From Bacteroidota bacterium (GTDB lineage: Bacteria > Bacteroidota > Bacteroidia > Bacteroidales > Prolixibacteraceae), in assembly GCA_024278975.1 (NCBI GenBank), contig JAJRSD010000051.1:1-64000 (forward strand): a stretch of DNA of 64,000 bases, given 5' to 3'. How positions within the stretch are numbered: position 1 is the first letter of the stretch; each line of letters opens with the position of its first letter. The position numbers were made by a program, and so were the translations under genes. Below, piece by piece: positions 27,731 to 36,654 of this stretch. Below the pieces are notes generated by a model. The model saw only the letters and a list, made by a program, of their open reading frames with translations. It had not been told where the DNA came from and searched no databases.

Positions 27731-28627
27731 ATGAAGAATTTTAAAGATTTACTTGAAGCTGCTGCAAAACAGCCTACAAAACGTTTGGTTGTTGTAAATG
27801 GTGTTGATGTAAATACTCTCGAAGCACTCGATGAGGCAGTTAAAATGGGATTTGTAAAACCAATTTTAACGGGTAGTAAAGAGAAGATTAGTGATAAGTT
27901 GAGGAGCTTAAATATCGATATCAGCAAATATAAAATTATCGATACTAAAAATTCGAAGTCTGCAACCGAGAAAGCGGTTCAAATGATTCATGATGGAAAA
28001 GCCGATTTGATAATGAAAGGGATGGTTTCAACCGATAAATTTATGCGGGTTTTGCTAAAAAAAGAGTATGGTCTGCTTCCCTCACGCGCAACGTTAAGTC
28101 ATATTTCGGTAATGGATAATCCGAATTATCATAAACTGCTTATTTTTAGTGATGCCGGTGTAATTCCGTATCCCGATCTGAAACAGAAAATTTTAATGAC
28201 CGGATATTTGATTCGGGCGGCTAAAGGTCTGGGAATTCCAGATCCCAAAGTAGCTGTGATCGCACCAACCGAGCAAATTATTATCTCAATTCAATCGTGT
28301 ATGGATGGGGCGACAATTGCAAAAATGTCGGAACACGGACAAATTGAAGGTGGAATTGTTGACGGGCCGATGGCTTTAGATGTGGCAATAAACCGTGCAT
28401 CGGCAGAAATTAAAGGATTTACTTCACCGGTGATGGGCGATGCCGATTGTTTGCTTTTCCCTAATATCGATGCTGCCAATGTTTTTTACAAAACCAACTC
28501 GAAACTTTGTAATGCCGAAATGGCGGGTATTATTGCCGGTGCAAAAGTTCCGGCAATCGTTTCGTCGCGGGGCGATAGCGAAAAAACAAAGCTGAATTCA
28601 ATAGCGCTAGCTTCACTAATCAGTTAA
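27731..28627 (+). CDS. ptb: Phosphate butyryltransferase
   Basis: 298 residues of the phosphate acetyl/butyryltransferase family: butyryl-CoA plus phosphate to butyryl-phosphate and CoA. The short length, the opening FKDLLEAAAKQP and the segments KGMVSTDKFMRVLL and DGPMALDVAINR match Ptb rather than Pta. The butyrate kinase gene starts three bases after its stop, forming the standard ptb-buk pair that yields ATP from acyl-CoA. In gut and sediment Bacteroidota these enzymes may also use isobutyrate, isovalerate or similar branched acids from amino acids. Confidence 0.92.
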   Translation: MKNFKDLLEAAAKQPTKRLVVVNGVDVNTLEALDEAVKMGFVKPILTGSKEKISDKLRSLNIDISKYKIIDTKNSKSATEKAVQMIHDGKADLIMKGMVSTDKFMRVLLKKEYGLLPSRATLSHISVMDNPNYHKLLIFSDAGVIPYPDLKQKILMTGYLIRAAKGLGIPDPKVAVIAPTEQIIISIQSCMDGATIAKMSEHGQIEGGIVDGPMALDVAINRASAEIKGFTSPVMGDADCLLFPNIDAANVFYKTNSKLCNAEMAGIIAGAKVPAIVSSRGDSEKTKLNSIALASLIS

Positions 28628-28630
28628 ATA

Positions 28631-29710
28631 ATGCACCGAATACTGGCAATAAATCCGGGTTCTACATCCACAAAATTTGCGGTTTATTTCGATACAAAAT
28701 GTGTGTTGAATAAAGCGATAACGCACTCGTTTGATGAGTTGCTGGCATATAAAAATGTAATCGACCAGTTCGATTTCAGAAAAAGTTTAATAATAGATAC
28801 ACTTGTTGAAGAGGGAATTGATGTAGATTCAATTAAATATATAATCGGTCGGGGTGGAATGACTTACCCTATGGAGTCGGGAGTTTACCGGGTGAATAAC
28901 CAAATGCTTAAACATGTTCGCGAAGGAATTATGGGACAGCATGCCAGTAATCTTGGGCCGATGCTTGCCGATTTTATTGCTCATCAAATTCCAAATGCAC
29001 AGGCTTTTATCGCCGACCCGGTTGTTACCGACGAACTGGAAGATATTGCAAGGATTTCAGGTCATTCAAAATTCGAAAGACGTTCCATTTTTCATGCACT
29101 TAATCAGAAAGCTACTGCACGAATTCATGCTAAAAAAGTAGGAGCAAAGTATGAAAATTTGAATTTGATAGTTGCACATTTGGGAGGTGGTGTTTCGGTT
29201 GGTGCACATAAATTTGGGAAAGTAATTGATGTAAATAATGGGTTGAACGGCGAAGGTGCTTTTAGTCCCGAGAGGTCGGGAACTTTGCCTGCCGGGCAAT
29301 TAGTTGAGTTGTGTTTTAGTGGTAATTATTCAAACGAGCAGGTGCAGCGAATGATTTTAGGTGAAGGCGGTTTTGTAAGTTATCTCGGAACAAATAATGC
29401 GCGCGAAGTAGAGAAGATGGCAAATGCCGGTAACGAAAAAGCCTGCTTTATTCAGGAAGCTTTATTTTATCAGGTTTCGAAACAGATTGGAGAAATGGCG
29501 GTGGTTTTAGCAGGAAAAGTTGATGCTATTTTGTTAACGGGCGGACTGGCATTTAATAAAGGTTTGGAAAGTTATATTCAGCAAAAAACAAGTTTTATTG
29601 CCCCTGTTTATACTTACCCCGGCGAAGATGAACTGGAAGCACTTGCGATGAATGCACTGCGTGTTGCAAAAGGAGAAGTTGAGGCTAAGATGTATAATCC
29701 CGTGGTTTGA
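28631..29710 (+). CDS. buk: Butyrate kinase
   Basis: 359 residues, ASKHA fold. The first phosphate loop LAINPGSTSTKFAVY, GRGGMTYPMESG, VAHLGGGVSVGAH and the second loop LTGGLAFNK are those of Buk and the acetate kinase superfamily. It converts butyryl-phosphate and ADP to butyrate and ATP, following Ptb. Its 3' end overlaps the convergent LacI-type gene by 26 bases, an unusual arrangement that could let one transcript interfere with the other. Confidence 0.93.
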   Translation: MHRILAINPGSTSTKFAVYFDTKCVLNKAITHSFDELLAYKNVIDQFDFRKSLIIDTLVEEGIDVDSIKYIIGRGGMTYPMESGVYRVNNQMLKHVREGIMGQHASNLGPMLADFIAHQIPNAQAFIADPVVTDELEDIARISGHSKFERRSIFHALNQKATARIHAKKVGAKYENLNLIVAHLGGGVSVGAHKFGKVIDVNNGLNGEGAFSPERSGTLPAGQLVELCFSGNYSNEQVQRMILGEGGFVSYLGTNNAREVEKMANAGNEKACFIQEALFYQVSKQIGEMAVVLAGKVDAILLTGGLAFNKGLESYIQQKTSFIAPVYTYPGEDELEALAMNALRVAKGEVEAKMYNPVV

Positions 29711-30731
29711 TGACAGTTTGTTTTTTTGACGATTTCCTTACGACCAACTCAGTTTCTAAAACAACTTGCTTTTTAAAATTACTCTCTTTCTCGATAAGCT
29801 GAAAAAATAGTTCGGCTGATTCTCTCCCCATTTTTATTGTTGGATGTATTATCGATGTTAATGTTGGTTCTACAATTGTAGAATGAAACTCATCGGTAAA
29901 CCCAACCAAAGCGATGTCGTCCGGTATTTTCAAACTCTGTTTTTTTATCTCTTTCATTGCAGCAAAAGCGATAGTGTCGTTCAGCCCAAAAATTGCATCA
30001 GGTATTTTTTTTAATTGAAGGAGTTGTCTGGTTGCTATCGTTGCATCTTCAAAACTGAGATTGCATTCAGTGAGCAGTTGAGCATCGAATTTCAATCCAC
30101 ACTTTTTTAACCCTTTCAAGTAACCTTCTTTTCGGCTCTTTGAAATATTCAAATGTTCAGGTCCCGAAATGTATGCAATCCTTTTGCACCCGTTTTCAAA
30201 AAAATGTTTGGTAATTCTTATCGCCGCATCTTCGCCATCGGCAATTACCGAAGGCACTTCCAGCGTTTCGCAAATCCGGTCGAAAAAAACCAACGGTATT
30301 TCATTCCGGATAAGTTTTTCAAAATGCTTCGGATTTTTTGTCTCCTGGCTCACACAAACAATAAAACCTTCAACCCGCGATTTTAGCAAATTATCCACCG
30401 ATTCAATCTCCTTTTCAACCGACTCGTTCGACGAGGCAATTACAATAAAGTAGCCGTGTTGTTTGGCAACTTCCTCAATTCCCGAAATAATTGACGAGTA
30501 AAAATGGGTAACAATGTCGGGCACAATTATGCCAATCATTTTAGTTTGCTGGCGCAGCAAACCCATGGCAAGCGGATTGGGTGTGTAATTCCGTTCGTGC
30601 GCAAGTTCCTTTATTTTACTGGTGAGTCCGGGGCTGATGTCGGGGTGGTTTTTCAACGCCCTCGAAACCGTAGAAATTGAAACCCCCAACTCGGTTGCCA
30701 AATCTTTTAACGATGTATGTTTCCTGCCCAT
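29685..30731 (-). CDS. LacI-family transcriptional regulator
   Basis: 348 residues from ATG 30731 (five codons after another ATG at 30746). The N-terminal helix-turn-helix TSLKDLATELGVSISTVSRAL and hinge are followed by a periplasmic-binding-protein-like effector domain with IIVPDIVTHFYSSIISGIEE and TSIIHPTIKMG. It probably binds a sugar or a phosphorylated sugar. It follows the ATPase gene by 17 bases and overlaps buk. No sugar genes lie directly beside it; the nearest sugar cluster is the GDP-sugar/fucose one 5 kb away. Target unknown. Confidence 0.9.
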   Translation of the reverse strand: MGRKHTSLKDLATELGVSISTVSRALKNHPDISPGLTSKIKELAHERNYTPNPLAMGLLRQQTKMIGIIVPDIVTHFYSSIISGIEEVAKQHGYFIVIASSNESVEKEIESVDNLLKSRVEGFIVCVSQETKNPKHFEKLIRNEIPLVFFDRICETLEVPSVIADGEDAAIRITKHFFENGCKRIAYISGPEHLNISKSRKEGYLKGLKKCGLKFDAQLLTECNLSFEDATIATRQLLQLKKIPDAIFGLNDTIAFAAMKEIKKQSLKIPDDIALVGFTDEFHSTIVEPTLTSIIHPTIKMGRESAELFFQLIEKESNFKKQVVLETELVVRKSSKKQTVIKPRDYTS

Positions 30732-30743
30732 TTTAATGTATTT

Positions 30744-30751
30744 CAAAACTA
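30744..30751 (-). promoter_or_regulatory. Candidate -7 box for the LacI-type gene
   Basis: TAGTTTTG on the minus strand fits TAnnTTTG, overlaps the stop of the ATPase gene, and lies 12 bases before the ATG at 30731. If real, transcription would start after the ATG at 30746, which favours the shorter protein. Confidence 0.35.
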
Positions 30752-32179
30752 TTTGGTCCGAAAAAACAACTCCCCCATTTTTATCTCATTTTGAACCAGC
30801 CCTCCAAAGTAGCTGTTTTGCTGAATCCCAAAAGTAGTAATAAGTGTCAAGAAAACAGATTTTCTTGTTTTTGTTTCCGTTTTGAAAACACCCACTTTAT
30901 TTCGTAGTTCCCCGGCATATTTTTTTGTTACGATAAACGGGTTAACCGAGAATTTCATTTCACACAAATTAATCACCTGGTCGCGCCTGTCGATTACCAA
31001 ATCAACCGCTGCACCGGGAATCGAATTTTTACTTCGCCACGCCGAAACAGATGTGAGCACGCCGCTAATGCCAAGTGCCTGTTTTATTTGTGGCAGATGA
31101 TAGAGGCAAACCTGCTCGAACGCGTAGCCACTCCATGCGCGGTAGGCGGGTGTATCAATCATATTTAGCCAGTTGTTTGTATTCATTATTTGCACCCCTT
31201 TTATAAATTTCAAATAAAAGTGGGTGTAAAAATCGACCAACTGGTAGAGGCTGTTCCGCTGCTTTTTACCAAAAGGGACATATTTTCTGATGAACCCACT
31301 CTCTTCCAACTCAACCAATAAACGGGTGGTACTCCCCGCATTCGGAAGCCCCGACAAAGTGACGATTTCATCGCGTGTCAGCCCCTTCGATTTTTTTGCC
31401 AGCGCATAAACAATTTTCAAATGCTTTTCGTAATTATTGAACAGAGAGCGAAAGAGATTCGAAAATTCAGTTTGCAACAATCCATTTTCGTTAAAGCAAA
31501 TATTCTCGATGTTTTGCATGGCACTCAAACCCGGAACAACCTCGTCCCAATAAAACGGGATGCCTCCAAACGACATATAGAGTTGTATGATTTGATACCT
31601 GTCTAAATTAATTTTTCGAGATTTTAATAAACTTTCGCATTCGTTGAGTGTAAACGGAGCTAACCTGATTTTTTTTGTTACACGGTTGTGAAGCCCCCCT
31701 TTATTGTTTATCAGTTTATTAATCATCCACGAAGTTGCAGAACCGCAGGCCACAAGAATTATGTCGTCGCGAGCCGCCGCCCAACTGTTCCAGAAATGTT
31801 CCAATGCCTGTATGAATTGCGATTTGCGCGTATCGAACCACGGAAGTTCGTCAATAAAAACTATTTTTTTCGTGGCTTTCGATTTTTCAAGAAAAGAGAT
31901 TAATAGCTGAAATGCCGAAAACCAGTTTTTTACCGGTGTGTATTCTCCTTTTGGGTTGGCATTTTGCAATGCAACATGAAAATTAATTAACTGCTGACTT
32001 AATTTTGCATTTGCCAGCCCCGTTATTTGAAATGTAAATTTTTGAGAGTAAGCTTCGCGTATAAGAAATGTTTTCCCAACGCGTCGCCTTCCATAAACTA
32101 CCAAAAATTCAGACTTTTCTGATGTCAGTAATTTATGCATGGTAGCTATCTCTTTTCTACGTCCTACAAATTTTTGCAT
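30749..32179 (-). CDS. DUF234-type AAA ATPase with nuclease-like C-terminus
   Basis: 476 residues from ATG 32179, chosen because MQKFVGRRKEI is the normal family start and upstream codons run into an inverted repeat. Walker A GRRRVGKTFLIR and Walker B KKIVFIDELPWF form an archaeal-type STAND-like ATPase; a winged-helix region (LTRDEIVTLSGLP) follows, then the DUF234 domain, where VDLVIDRRDQVINLCEMKF resembles the D...ExK core of PD-(D/E)xK nucleases. These ATPases are frequent in Bacteroidota, in many copies, without known function; roles in conflict or toxin-like systems have been suggested. It is divergent from the primase-helicase gene. Confidence 0.85.
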   Translation of the reverse strand: MQKFVGRRKEIATMHKLLTSEKSEFLVVYGRRRVGKTFLIREAYSQKFTFQITGLANAKLSQQLINFHVALQNANPKGEYTPVKNWFSAFQLLISFLEKSKATKKIVFIDELPWFDTRKSQFIQALEHFWNSWAAARDDIILVACGSATSWMINKLINNKGGLHNRVTKKIRLAPFTLNECESLLKSRKINLDRYQIIQLYMSFGGIPFYWDEVVPGLSAMQNIENICFNENGLLQTEFSNLFRSLFNNYEKHLKIVYALAKKSKGLTRDEIVTLSGLPNAGSTTRLLVELEESGFIRKYVPFGKKQRNSLYQLVDFYTHFYLKFIKGVQIMNTNNWLNMIDTPAYRAWSGYAFEQVCLYHLPQIKQALGISGVLTSVSAWRSKNSIPGAAVDLVIDRRDQVINLCEMKFSVNPFIVTKKYAGELRNKVGVFKTETKTRKSVFLTLITTFGIQQNSYFGGLVQNEIKMGELFFRTK

Positions 32180-32184
32180 AACTC

Positions 32185-32232
32185 TATATTTGGCTATAAA
32201 TGTAATTATATTTTTAGTTATAGCCAAATATA
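32185..32232. promoter_or_regulatory. Perfect 15-bp inverted repeat before the ATPase gene
   Basis: Arms TATATTTGGCTATAA (32185-32199) and TTATAGCCAAATATA (32218-32232) are exact reverse complements, separated by 18 AT-rich bases; a second pair, GTAATTATA and TATAATTAC, is interleaved. The left arm lies five bases from the ATPase ATG. It could be a dimeric operator for autoregulation, or a hairpin covering the start. It lies between two divergent genes. Confidence 0.75.
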
Positions 32233-32359
32233 ATTACTTAAAACAGCTTTAATAGAATGTTTCGTTATGGATGTAGCCATTTGTGGATAAATTAATGACT
32301 ACCATATTTTTTATTCGATAATTACTGTTTCAGTTTTTATACTCGTAACAATATCAGAG

Positions 32360-32390
32360 TTGCAATCGGGTGGAATCCTTAATATCTTTA
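32360..32390 (+). promoter_or_regulatory. Candidate promoter of the primase-helicase gene
   Basis: TTG at 32360-32362, 20 bases, then TATCTTTA at 32383-32390 (one base off TAnnTTTG), 21 bases before the ATG. Spacing is right for a Bacteroidota promoter. Confidence 0.42.
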
Positions 32391-32411
32391 TGCTTCGGCA
32401 AATATTGATTT

Positions 32412-35345
32412 ATGGAATATAGCGAATTGTATAAAAAGTATCTGGCTTTACTGGAGGAGAACAAACTCCTGAAATTGGAAATTAACAAAATGGCGGCAAC
32501 AAGCGGCATTTCTGAATTAGAAGAGCCAGTTGAACCAATACAACGAACTTTGTTCAATAAAGACAAGCTTGAAAAAATTGATTTTCAAACTAATAAATAT
32601 CTCTCGGAAGATATTTTGCATGGCAAAAAAGCTGTTAGTAAAAAATCTTCAAAAGAGGAAAAAATAGTGCTCTTTATGTCGCTATTCAAAGGCAGAAACG
32701 ATGTTTATGCAAAAAGATGGGAAAATAAAAAAGGTCAATCCGGATACAGCCCGGTATGTAGCAACGAGTGGGTTACGGGACTGTGCCTCAAGCCGAAAAT
32801 TAAATGTTCAAAATGTAAGCACAAGTTATATTCGCCATTAAACGAGCATGTTATTGAGCAACATCTTTTAGGCGAAATTGTAATTGGAATATATCCGTTA
32901 AGTGTTGAGGAAAACTGTAATTTTTTGGCAATTGATTTTGACAAGGAAGGTTGGAGAAAGGATATTTCAGTTGTTCGGAAGATATGCACCAAGTTCGATA
33001 TTCCTGTCGCTGTTGAGCGTTCTATGTCCGGTAATGGAGGTCATATATGGTTTTTCTTTAAAGAGGAAATGCCCGCCACTTTGGCGAGAAAATTTGGCTC
33101 ATCGTTACTTACATATTCAATGGGAGAACGATATGAAATTTCATTTAAATCGTATGATCGTTTATTTCCAAATCAGGATACAATGCCCAAGGGAGGTTTG
33201 GGAAACCTCATTGCTTTACCGCTTCAAAAAAAGGCAAGAAATAATGGGAATACCCTCTTCGTTGATAAAAACTTTGAACCGGTTCGGGATCAGTGGACAT
33301 TTATTGCCGGGGTGCAAAGGATAACTGTTGAAGAGCTGAATGTTTACATTAAAAAGCTGGGCAAAGATGATGAGTTAGGAATATTGAAAAATTACGACAA
33401 AGAGATTGAAAAGCCATGGAAAGAAAGAGTTACAAAGCTAAACAGCAAAGACTTTCCGGCTGAAATTGAAATTGTAAAATCATCAATGCTATACATCAGA
33501 AAAGAAGGATTGGCACAGAAAACCTTAAACGCACTACAACGGTTGGCTGCTTTCAAAAACCCGGAGTTTTATAAAGCTCAGGCAATGAGAATGCCTACAT
33601 ATAATAAGCCACGTATAATTTCCTGTTCCGATGATTTTAAAGACTATTTGGGATTGCCCCGTGGATGTGAAGAAGATGTAAAACATTTGTTTGAGAAATA
33701 TAAGACAAAAGTGTGTCAGGTTGATAAAACCAACCATGGAAGCCCGATAAATGTGGAGTTTAAAGGGGAACTTTGGCCAGAGCAGCAGCACGCTGTTAAC
33801 GCACTTGTTAAATTCAACAACGGCGTTCTTTCTGCAACAACGGCGTTCGGAAAAACAGTAATAGGCGCAAAACTGATAAGTATCAGAAAGGTTAATACCC
33901 TTATTTTAGTACATAGGCAACAATTACTTTCGCAATGGAAAGAGCGATTAAAGGAGTTTCTGGAAATTAATGAGATTCCTCAACCTGAGCTTCAAAGTAA
34001 AAGAGGGAAGAAAAAGAATTTAGAAGTAATTGGTCAGTTGGGGGCGGGTAAAAATCAGTTAAGTTGCATAATTGATGTAGCCATTATGCAGTCGATAAAT
34101 TCAAAAGGGGAAATAGGTGATTATTTGAAAAACTATGGGATGATAATTGTTGATGAATGTCATCATATTCCGGCTTTCAGTTTCGAACAAATCCTGAGAA
34201 ATACTCCTGCCAAATATATTTATGGATTAACTGCAACACCATCAAGACCCGACGGTCATCATCCAATTATATTTTTCTATTGTGGTCCCGTTCGGTATTT
34301 GGTCGATGCAAAATACATGGCAGAGAAGCGACCGTTTGAGCATATTTTAATTCCAAGATTCACCTCCTTCAATGTTGGGAACATAAAAAAGGATGATGAA
34401 CTAACTATACAAGATATTTATTCTGAATTGGTAAATGATGAAATACGAAATTCACTTATTGCCGATGATGTTGTAGAATGTTTCAAAAATGGTAGAAATA
34501 TTTTGGTTCTTACCGGGAGAGTTGCACACGTAAAAACACTGACGAAAATTTTGAGCAGGCAGATTCCAAATATTATCAGCCTTACAGGTGGAATGGGAAA
34601 TAAAAAAACATTGGAAACATTAGCACAAATATCAACAATACCTAAAAATAAACCCTTTGTATTAGTTGCCACAGGCAGTTTTATAGGAGAAGGATTTGAT
34701 GAGCCGCGTTTAGATACTCTGTTTTTAACTATGCCTATAGCATGGAAAGGAACATTACAACAGTATGCCGGCAGGCTACATCGGTTACACGAAAAGAAAA
34801 CGGAAGTGCAAATTTTTGATTATGTCGATATTCATGTCAAAGTTCTCGAGAGAATGTATGGAAAGAGGTTAAAAGGTTACGCTTCTATAGGATATAAAAC
34901 AAAAGCCGAAACAATACCCGGAGCTCCAATCGACATTATTTTTGACAAACAAAGTTTCTTCCCGGTTTATTTGAATGATATTGAAAGAGCTTCAACACAA
35001 ATACAAATTGTAAGCCCGTTTATTACTAAAAAGCGTGTGGAACAAATGATACCTTTCTTTATTCAAGCAATTGAAAAGAATGTTGAAATAACAATAATAA
35101 CGAGACCGGTAATAGATTTTGCAGAGAACAAAAGAGATGTTTTAAAGGCTGTTTTTTTAGTGCTGGAAAATTCCGGTGTACATGTAATTTTTAAATCAAA
35201 AATACATCAAAAGTTTGCGGTTATCGACCAAAGAATAAGCTGGTATGGTAGTATTAATTTGTTGAGCTTTGGTTGGTCTGAAGAGAGTATTATGCGAATT
35301 GCAAGTGGTAACATTGCAAACGAACTATTAAAAAGCATCCAATAA
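32412..35345 (+). CDS. TOTE-type archaeo-eukaryotic primase + SF2 helicase + PLD nuclease
   Basis: 977 residues in one chain. A coiled coil (5-30) leads to KIVLFMSLFKGRNDVYAKRW and a zinc-binding CSKCKHK, then a primase-polymerase domain with FLAIDFD (metal Asp at 175 and 177) and SGNGGH (206-211). A superfamily-2 helicase follows: AFGKT (near 478-482), DECHH (581-585), LTATPSRPDG, and QYAGRLHR (near 783). The last 150 residues carry one HKD motif, HQKFAVID (H932, K934, D939), a PLD nuclease. This matches the domain set described as TOTE conflict systems, thought to act on invading DNA. No transposase or other TOTE gene is adjacent. The frame is intact. Confidence 0.88.
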   Translation: MEYSELYKKYLALLEENKLLKLEINKMAATSGISELEEPVEPIQRTLFNKDKLEKIDFQTNKYLSEDILHGKKAVSKKSSKEEKIVLFMSLFKGRNDVYAKRWENKKGQSGYSPVCSNEWVTGLCLKPKIKCSKCKHKLYSPLNEHVIEQHLLGEIVIGIYPLSVEENCNFLAIDFDKEGWRKDISVVRKICTKFDIPVAVERSMSGNGGHIWFFFKEEMPATLARKFGSSLLTYSMGERYEISFKSYDRLFPNQDTMPKGGLGNLIALPLQKKARNNGNTLFVDKNFEPVRDQWTFIAGVQRITVEELNVYIKKLGKDDELGILKNYDKEIEKPWKERVTKLNSKDFPAEIEIVKSSMLYIRKEGLAQKTLNALQRLAAFKNPEFYKAQAMRMPTYNKPRIISCSDDFKDYLGLPRGCEEDVKHLFEKYKTKVCQVDKTNHGSPINVEFKGELWPEQQHAVNALVKFNNGVLSATTAFGKTVIGAKLISIRKVNTLILVHRQQLLSQWKERLKEFLEINEIPQPELQSKRGKKKNLEVIGQLGAGKNQLSCIIDVAIMQSINSKGEIGDYLKNYGMIIVDECHHIPAFSFEQILRNTPAKYIYGLTATPSRPDGHHPIIFFYCGPVRYLVDAKYMAEKRPFEHILIPRFTSFNVGNIKKDDELTIQDIYSELVNDEIRNSLIADDVVECFKNGRNILVLTGRVAHVKTLTKILSRQIPNIISLTGGMGNKKTLETLAQISTIPKNKPFVLVATGSFIGEGFDEPRLDTLFLTMPIAWKGTLQQYAGRLHRLHEKKTEVQIFDYVDIHVKVLERMYGKRLKGYASIGYKTKAETIPGAPIDIIFDKQSFFPVYLNDIERASTQIQIVSPFITKKRVEQMIPFFIQAIEKNVEITIITRPVIDFAENKRDVLKAVFLVLENSGVHVIFKSKIHQKFAVIDQRISWYGSINLLSFGWSEESIMRIASGNIANELLKSIQ

Positions 35346-35371
35346 AAATGTTTTACAACATCTTTTTCCAA

Positions 35372-35399
35372 CCGCAAACCTTTGCGCAAACCTTTGCGG
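35372..35399. repeat. 28-bp near-palindrome of two GCAAACCTTTGC units
   Basis: Two tandem copies of GCAAACCTTTGC flanked by C and G, so the unit reads almost the same on both strands (CCGCAAA...TTTGCGG). It starts 26 bases after the primase-helicase stop, and flanking ATGTTTT / AAAACAT segments extend the stem. It may end that transcript or be a repeat. Confidence 0.6.
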
Positions 35400-35420
35400 A
35401 AAAACATACGGTTTTAGCAG

Positions 35421-35451
35421 TTGCAGAGCGTAAAAATATTGTTGACATTTG
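35421..35451 (+). promoter_or_regulatory. Weak candidate promoter of the GDP-sugar cluster
   Basis: TTG at 35421-35423, 20 bases, then GACATTTG (one base off TAnnTTTG) at 35444-35451, 30 bases before the epimerase ATG. Confidence 0.3.
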
Positions 35452-35481
35452 CACTGAAAATAAAATTTAAAACAGAACAAA

Positions 35482-36453
35482 ATGAAAAGAATTTTAATAG
35501 CTGGTGGCGGCGGTTTTATTGGTGGTCACCTCGCAAGAAAATTGGCTGACATGGGGCATCACGTCCGGGTTGTTGACAAAAAACCAATAACTGAGTGGTA
35601 TCAGGTACACAACGATTGTGACAATCTCGTTCTCGATTTAAACGACAAAGCAAATTGTTACACTGCAGCAAACGGGTACAACGAAATATATAATCTCGCT
35701 GCCGATATGGGCGGGATGGGTTTTATCGAAAATAACAAAGCCGATTGTATGTTGAGTGTTTTAATTAACACACATCTTTTAATGGCTGCACGCGATTTAG
35801 GAATTACACGCTTTTTCTACGCTTCGTCGGCATGTGTTTACAATGCAACAAAACAAACGGATGTAAATAACCCGGGGTTAAAAGAGGCCGATGCCTATCC
35901 GGCAATGGCAGAAGATGGTTACGGATGGGAAAAACTTTTCTCGGAAAGAATGTGTCGCCATTTTACCGAAGATTTTAATTTAACTACTCGTGTTGCTCGT
36001 TTCCATAATGTTTATGGCCCGTTTGGAACTTACGATGGTGGGCGCGAAAAAGCACCGGCCGCCATGTGCCGCAAAGTGATTGACAGTGAATTCTCCGGAA
36101 ATAAAGAGATTAATATTTGGGGAGACGGCGAGCAAACCCGCTCATTTATGTACATCGATGAGTGTGTTGAAGGAATTCTGAAAATTATGTACAGCGGAAT
36201 TGAAGAGCCGATAAATTTAGGCAGTGACGAAATGGTTTCCATAAACCAACTGGTTGATTATGTGGAAGAAATTGCCGGAACAAAACTAAAGCGCACATAC
36301 GATTTGTCAGCTCCAAAAGGTGTTCGCGGACGTAACAGCGACAATACTTTAATAAAAGAGTATATAAACTGGGCACCATCGTATCCGCTAAAAGAGGGGA
36401 TGAAAAAAACATACGACTGGATTAAAGAGCAGATGATTGCTGCGAGAAAATAA
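35482..36453 (+). CDS. GDP-mannose 3,5-epimerase-like NAD-dependent epimerase
   Basis: 323-residue short-chain dehydrogenase/epimerase. GGGGFIGGHL is the NAD loop; AADMGGMGFI, SSACVYN and YGWEKLFSERMC (Tyr-x3-Lys) match plant-type GDP-mannose 3,5-epimerase (GME), which turns GDP-D-mannose into GDP-L-galactose or GDP-L-gulose. Conserved cysteine and lysine after the SSACVY box are in place for 3,5-epimerisation. Other nucleotide-sugar epimerases share the fold, so GDP-mannose is inferred also from the mannose-1-phosphate guanylyltransferase gene two places downstream. Confidence 0.83.
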   Translation: MKRILIAGGGGFIGGHLARKLADMGHHVRVVDKKPITEWYQVHNDCDNLVLDLNDKANCYTAANGYNEIYNLAADMGGMGFIENNKADCMLSVLINTHLLMAARDLGITRFFYASSACVYNATKQTDVNNPGLKEADAYPAMAEDGYGWEKLFSERMCRHFTEDFNLTTRVARFHNVYGPFGTYDGGREKAPAAMCRKVIDSEFSGNKEINIWGDGEQTRSFMYIDECVEGILKIMYSGIEEPINLGSDEMVSINQLVDYVEEIAGTKLKRTYDLSAPKGVRGRNSDNTLIKEYINWAPSYPLKEGMKKTYDWIKEQMIAARK

Positions 36454-36464
36454 TTACCTTACAA

Positions 36465-36500
36465 ACCTCGCTGATTTCAAAATTAGCGGGGTATTTTTTT
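36465..36500 (+). terminator. Terminator after the epimerase gene
   Basis: ACCTCGCTGA...TTAGCGGGGT stem with G-U pairs and a run of seven T after it, 11 bases past the epimerase stop. Confidence 0.75.
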
Positions 36501-36531
36501 ACCCCTCTTCGCATGTCGGAGAGGGGTTTTT
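36501..36531 (+). terminator. Second hairpin with T-run
   Basis: ACCCCTCT...AGAGGGGT, an eight-base perfect stem ending in TTTTT, directly after the first terminator. It resembles the G/C-rich dispersed hairpins elsewhere in the window and may be either a second terminator or one of those repeats. Confidence 0.6.
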
Positions 36532-36654
36532 AAAAAAATGCAGTTAGGAATTCACAATGAGTAATGTGTACGAGAATCAAAACTCTTAATCTTTATTATC
36601 CGATTTAAAACATCTGTCTCAATACTCACTTCTAAAAATCTAAAATCCAAAAAA

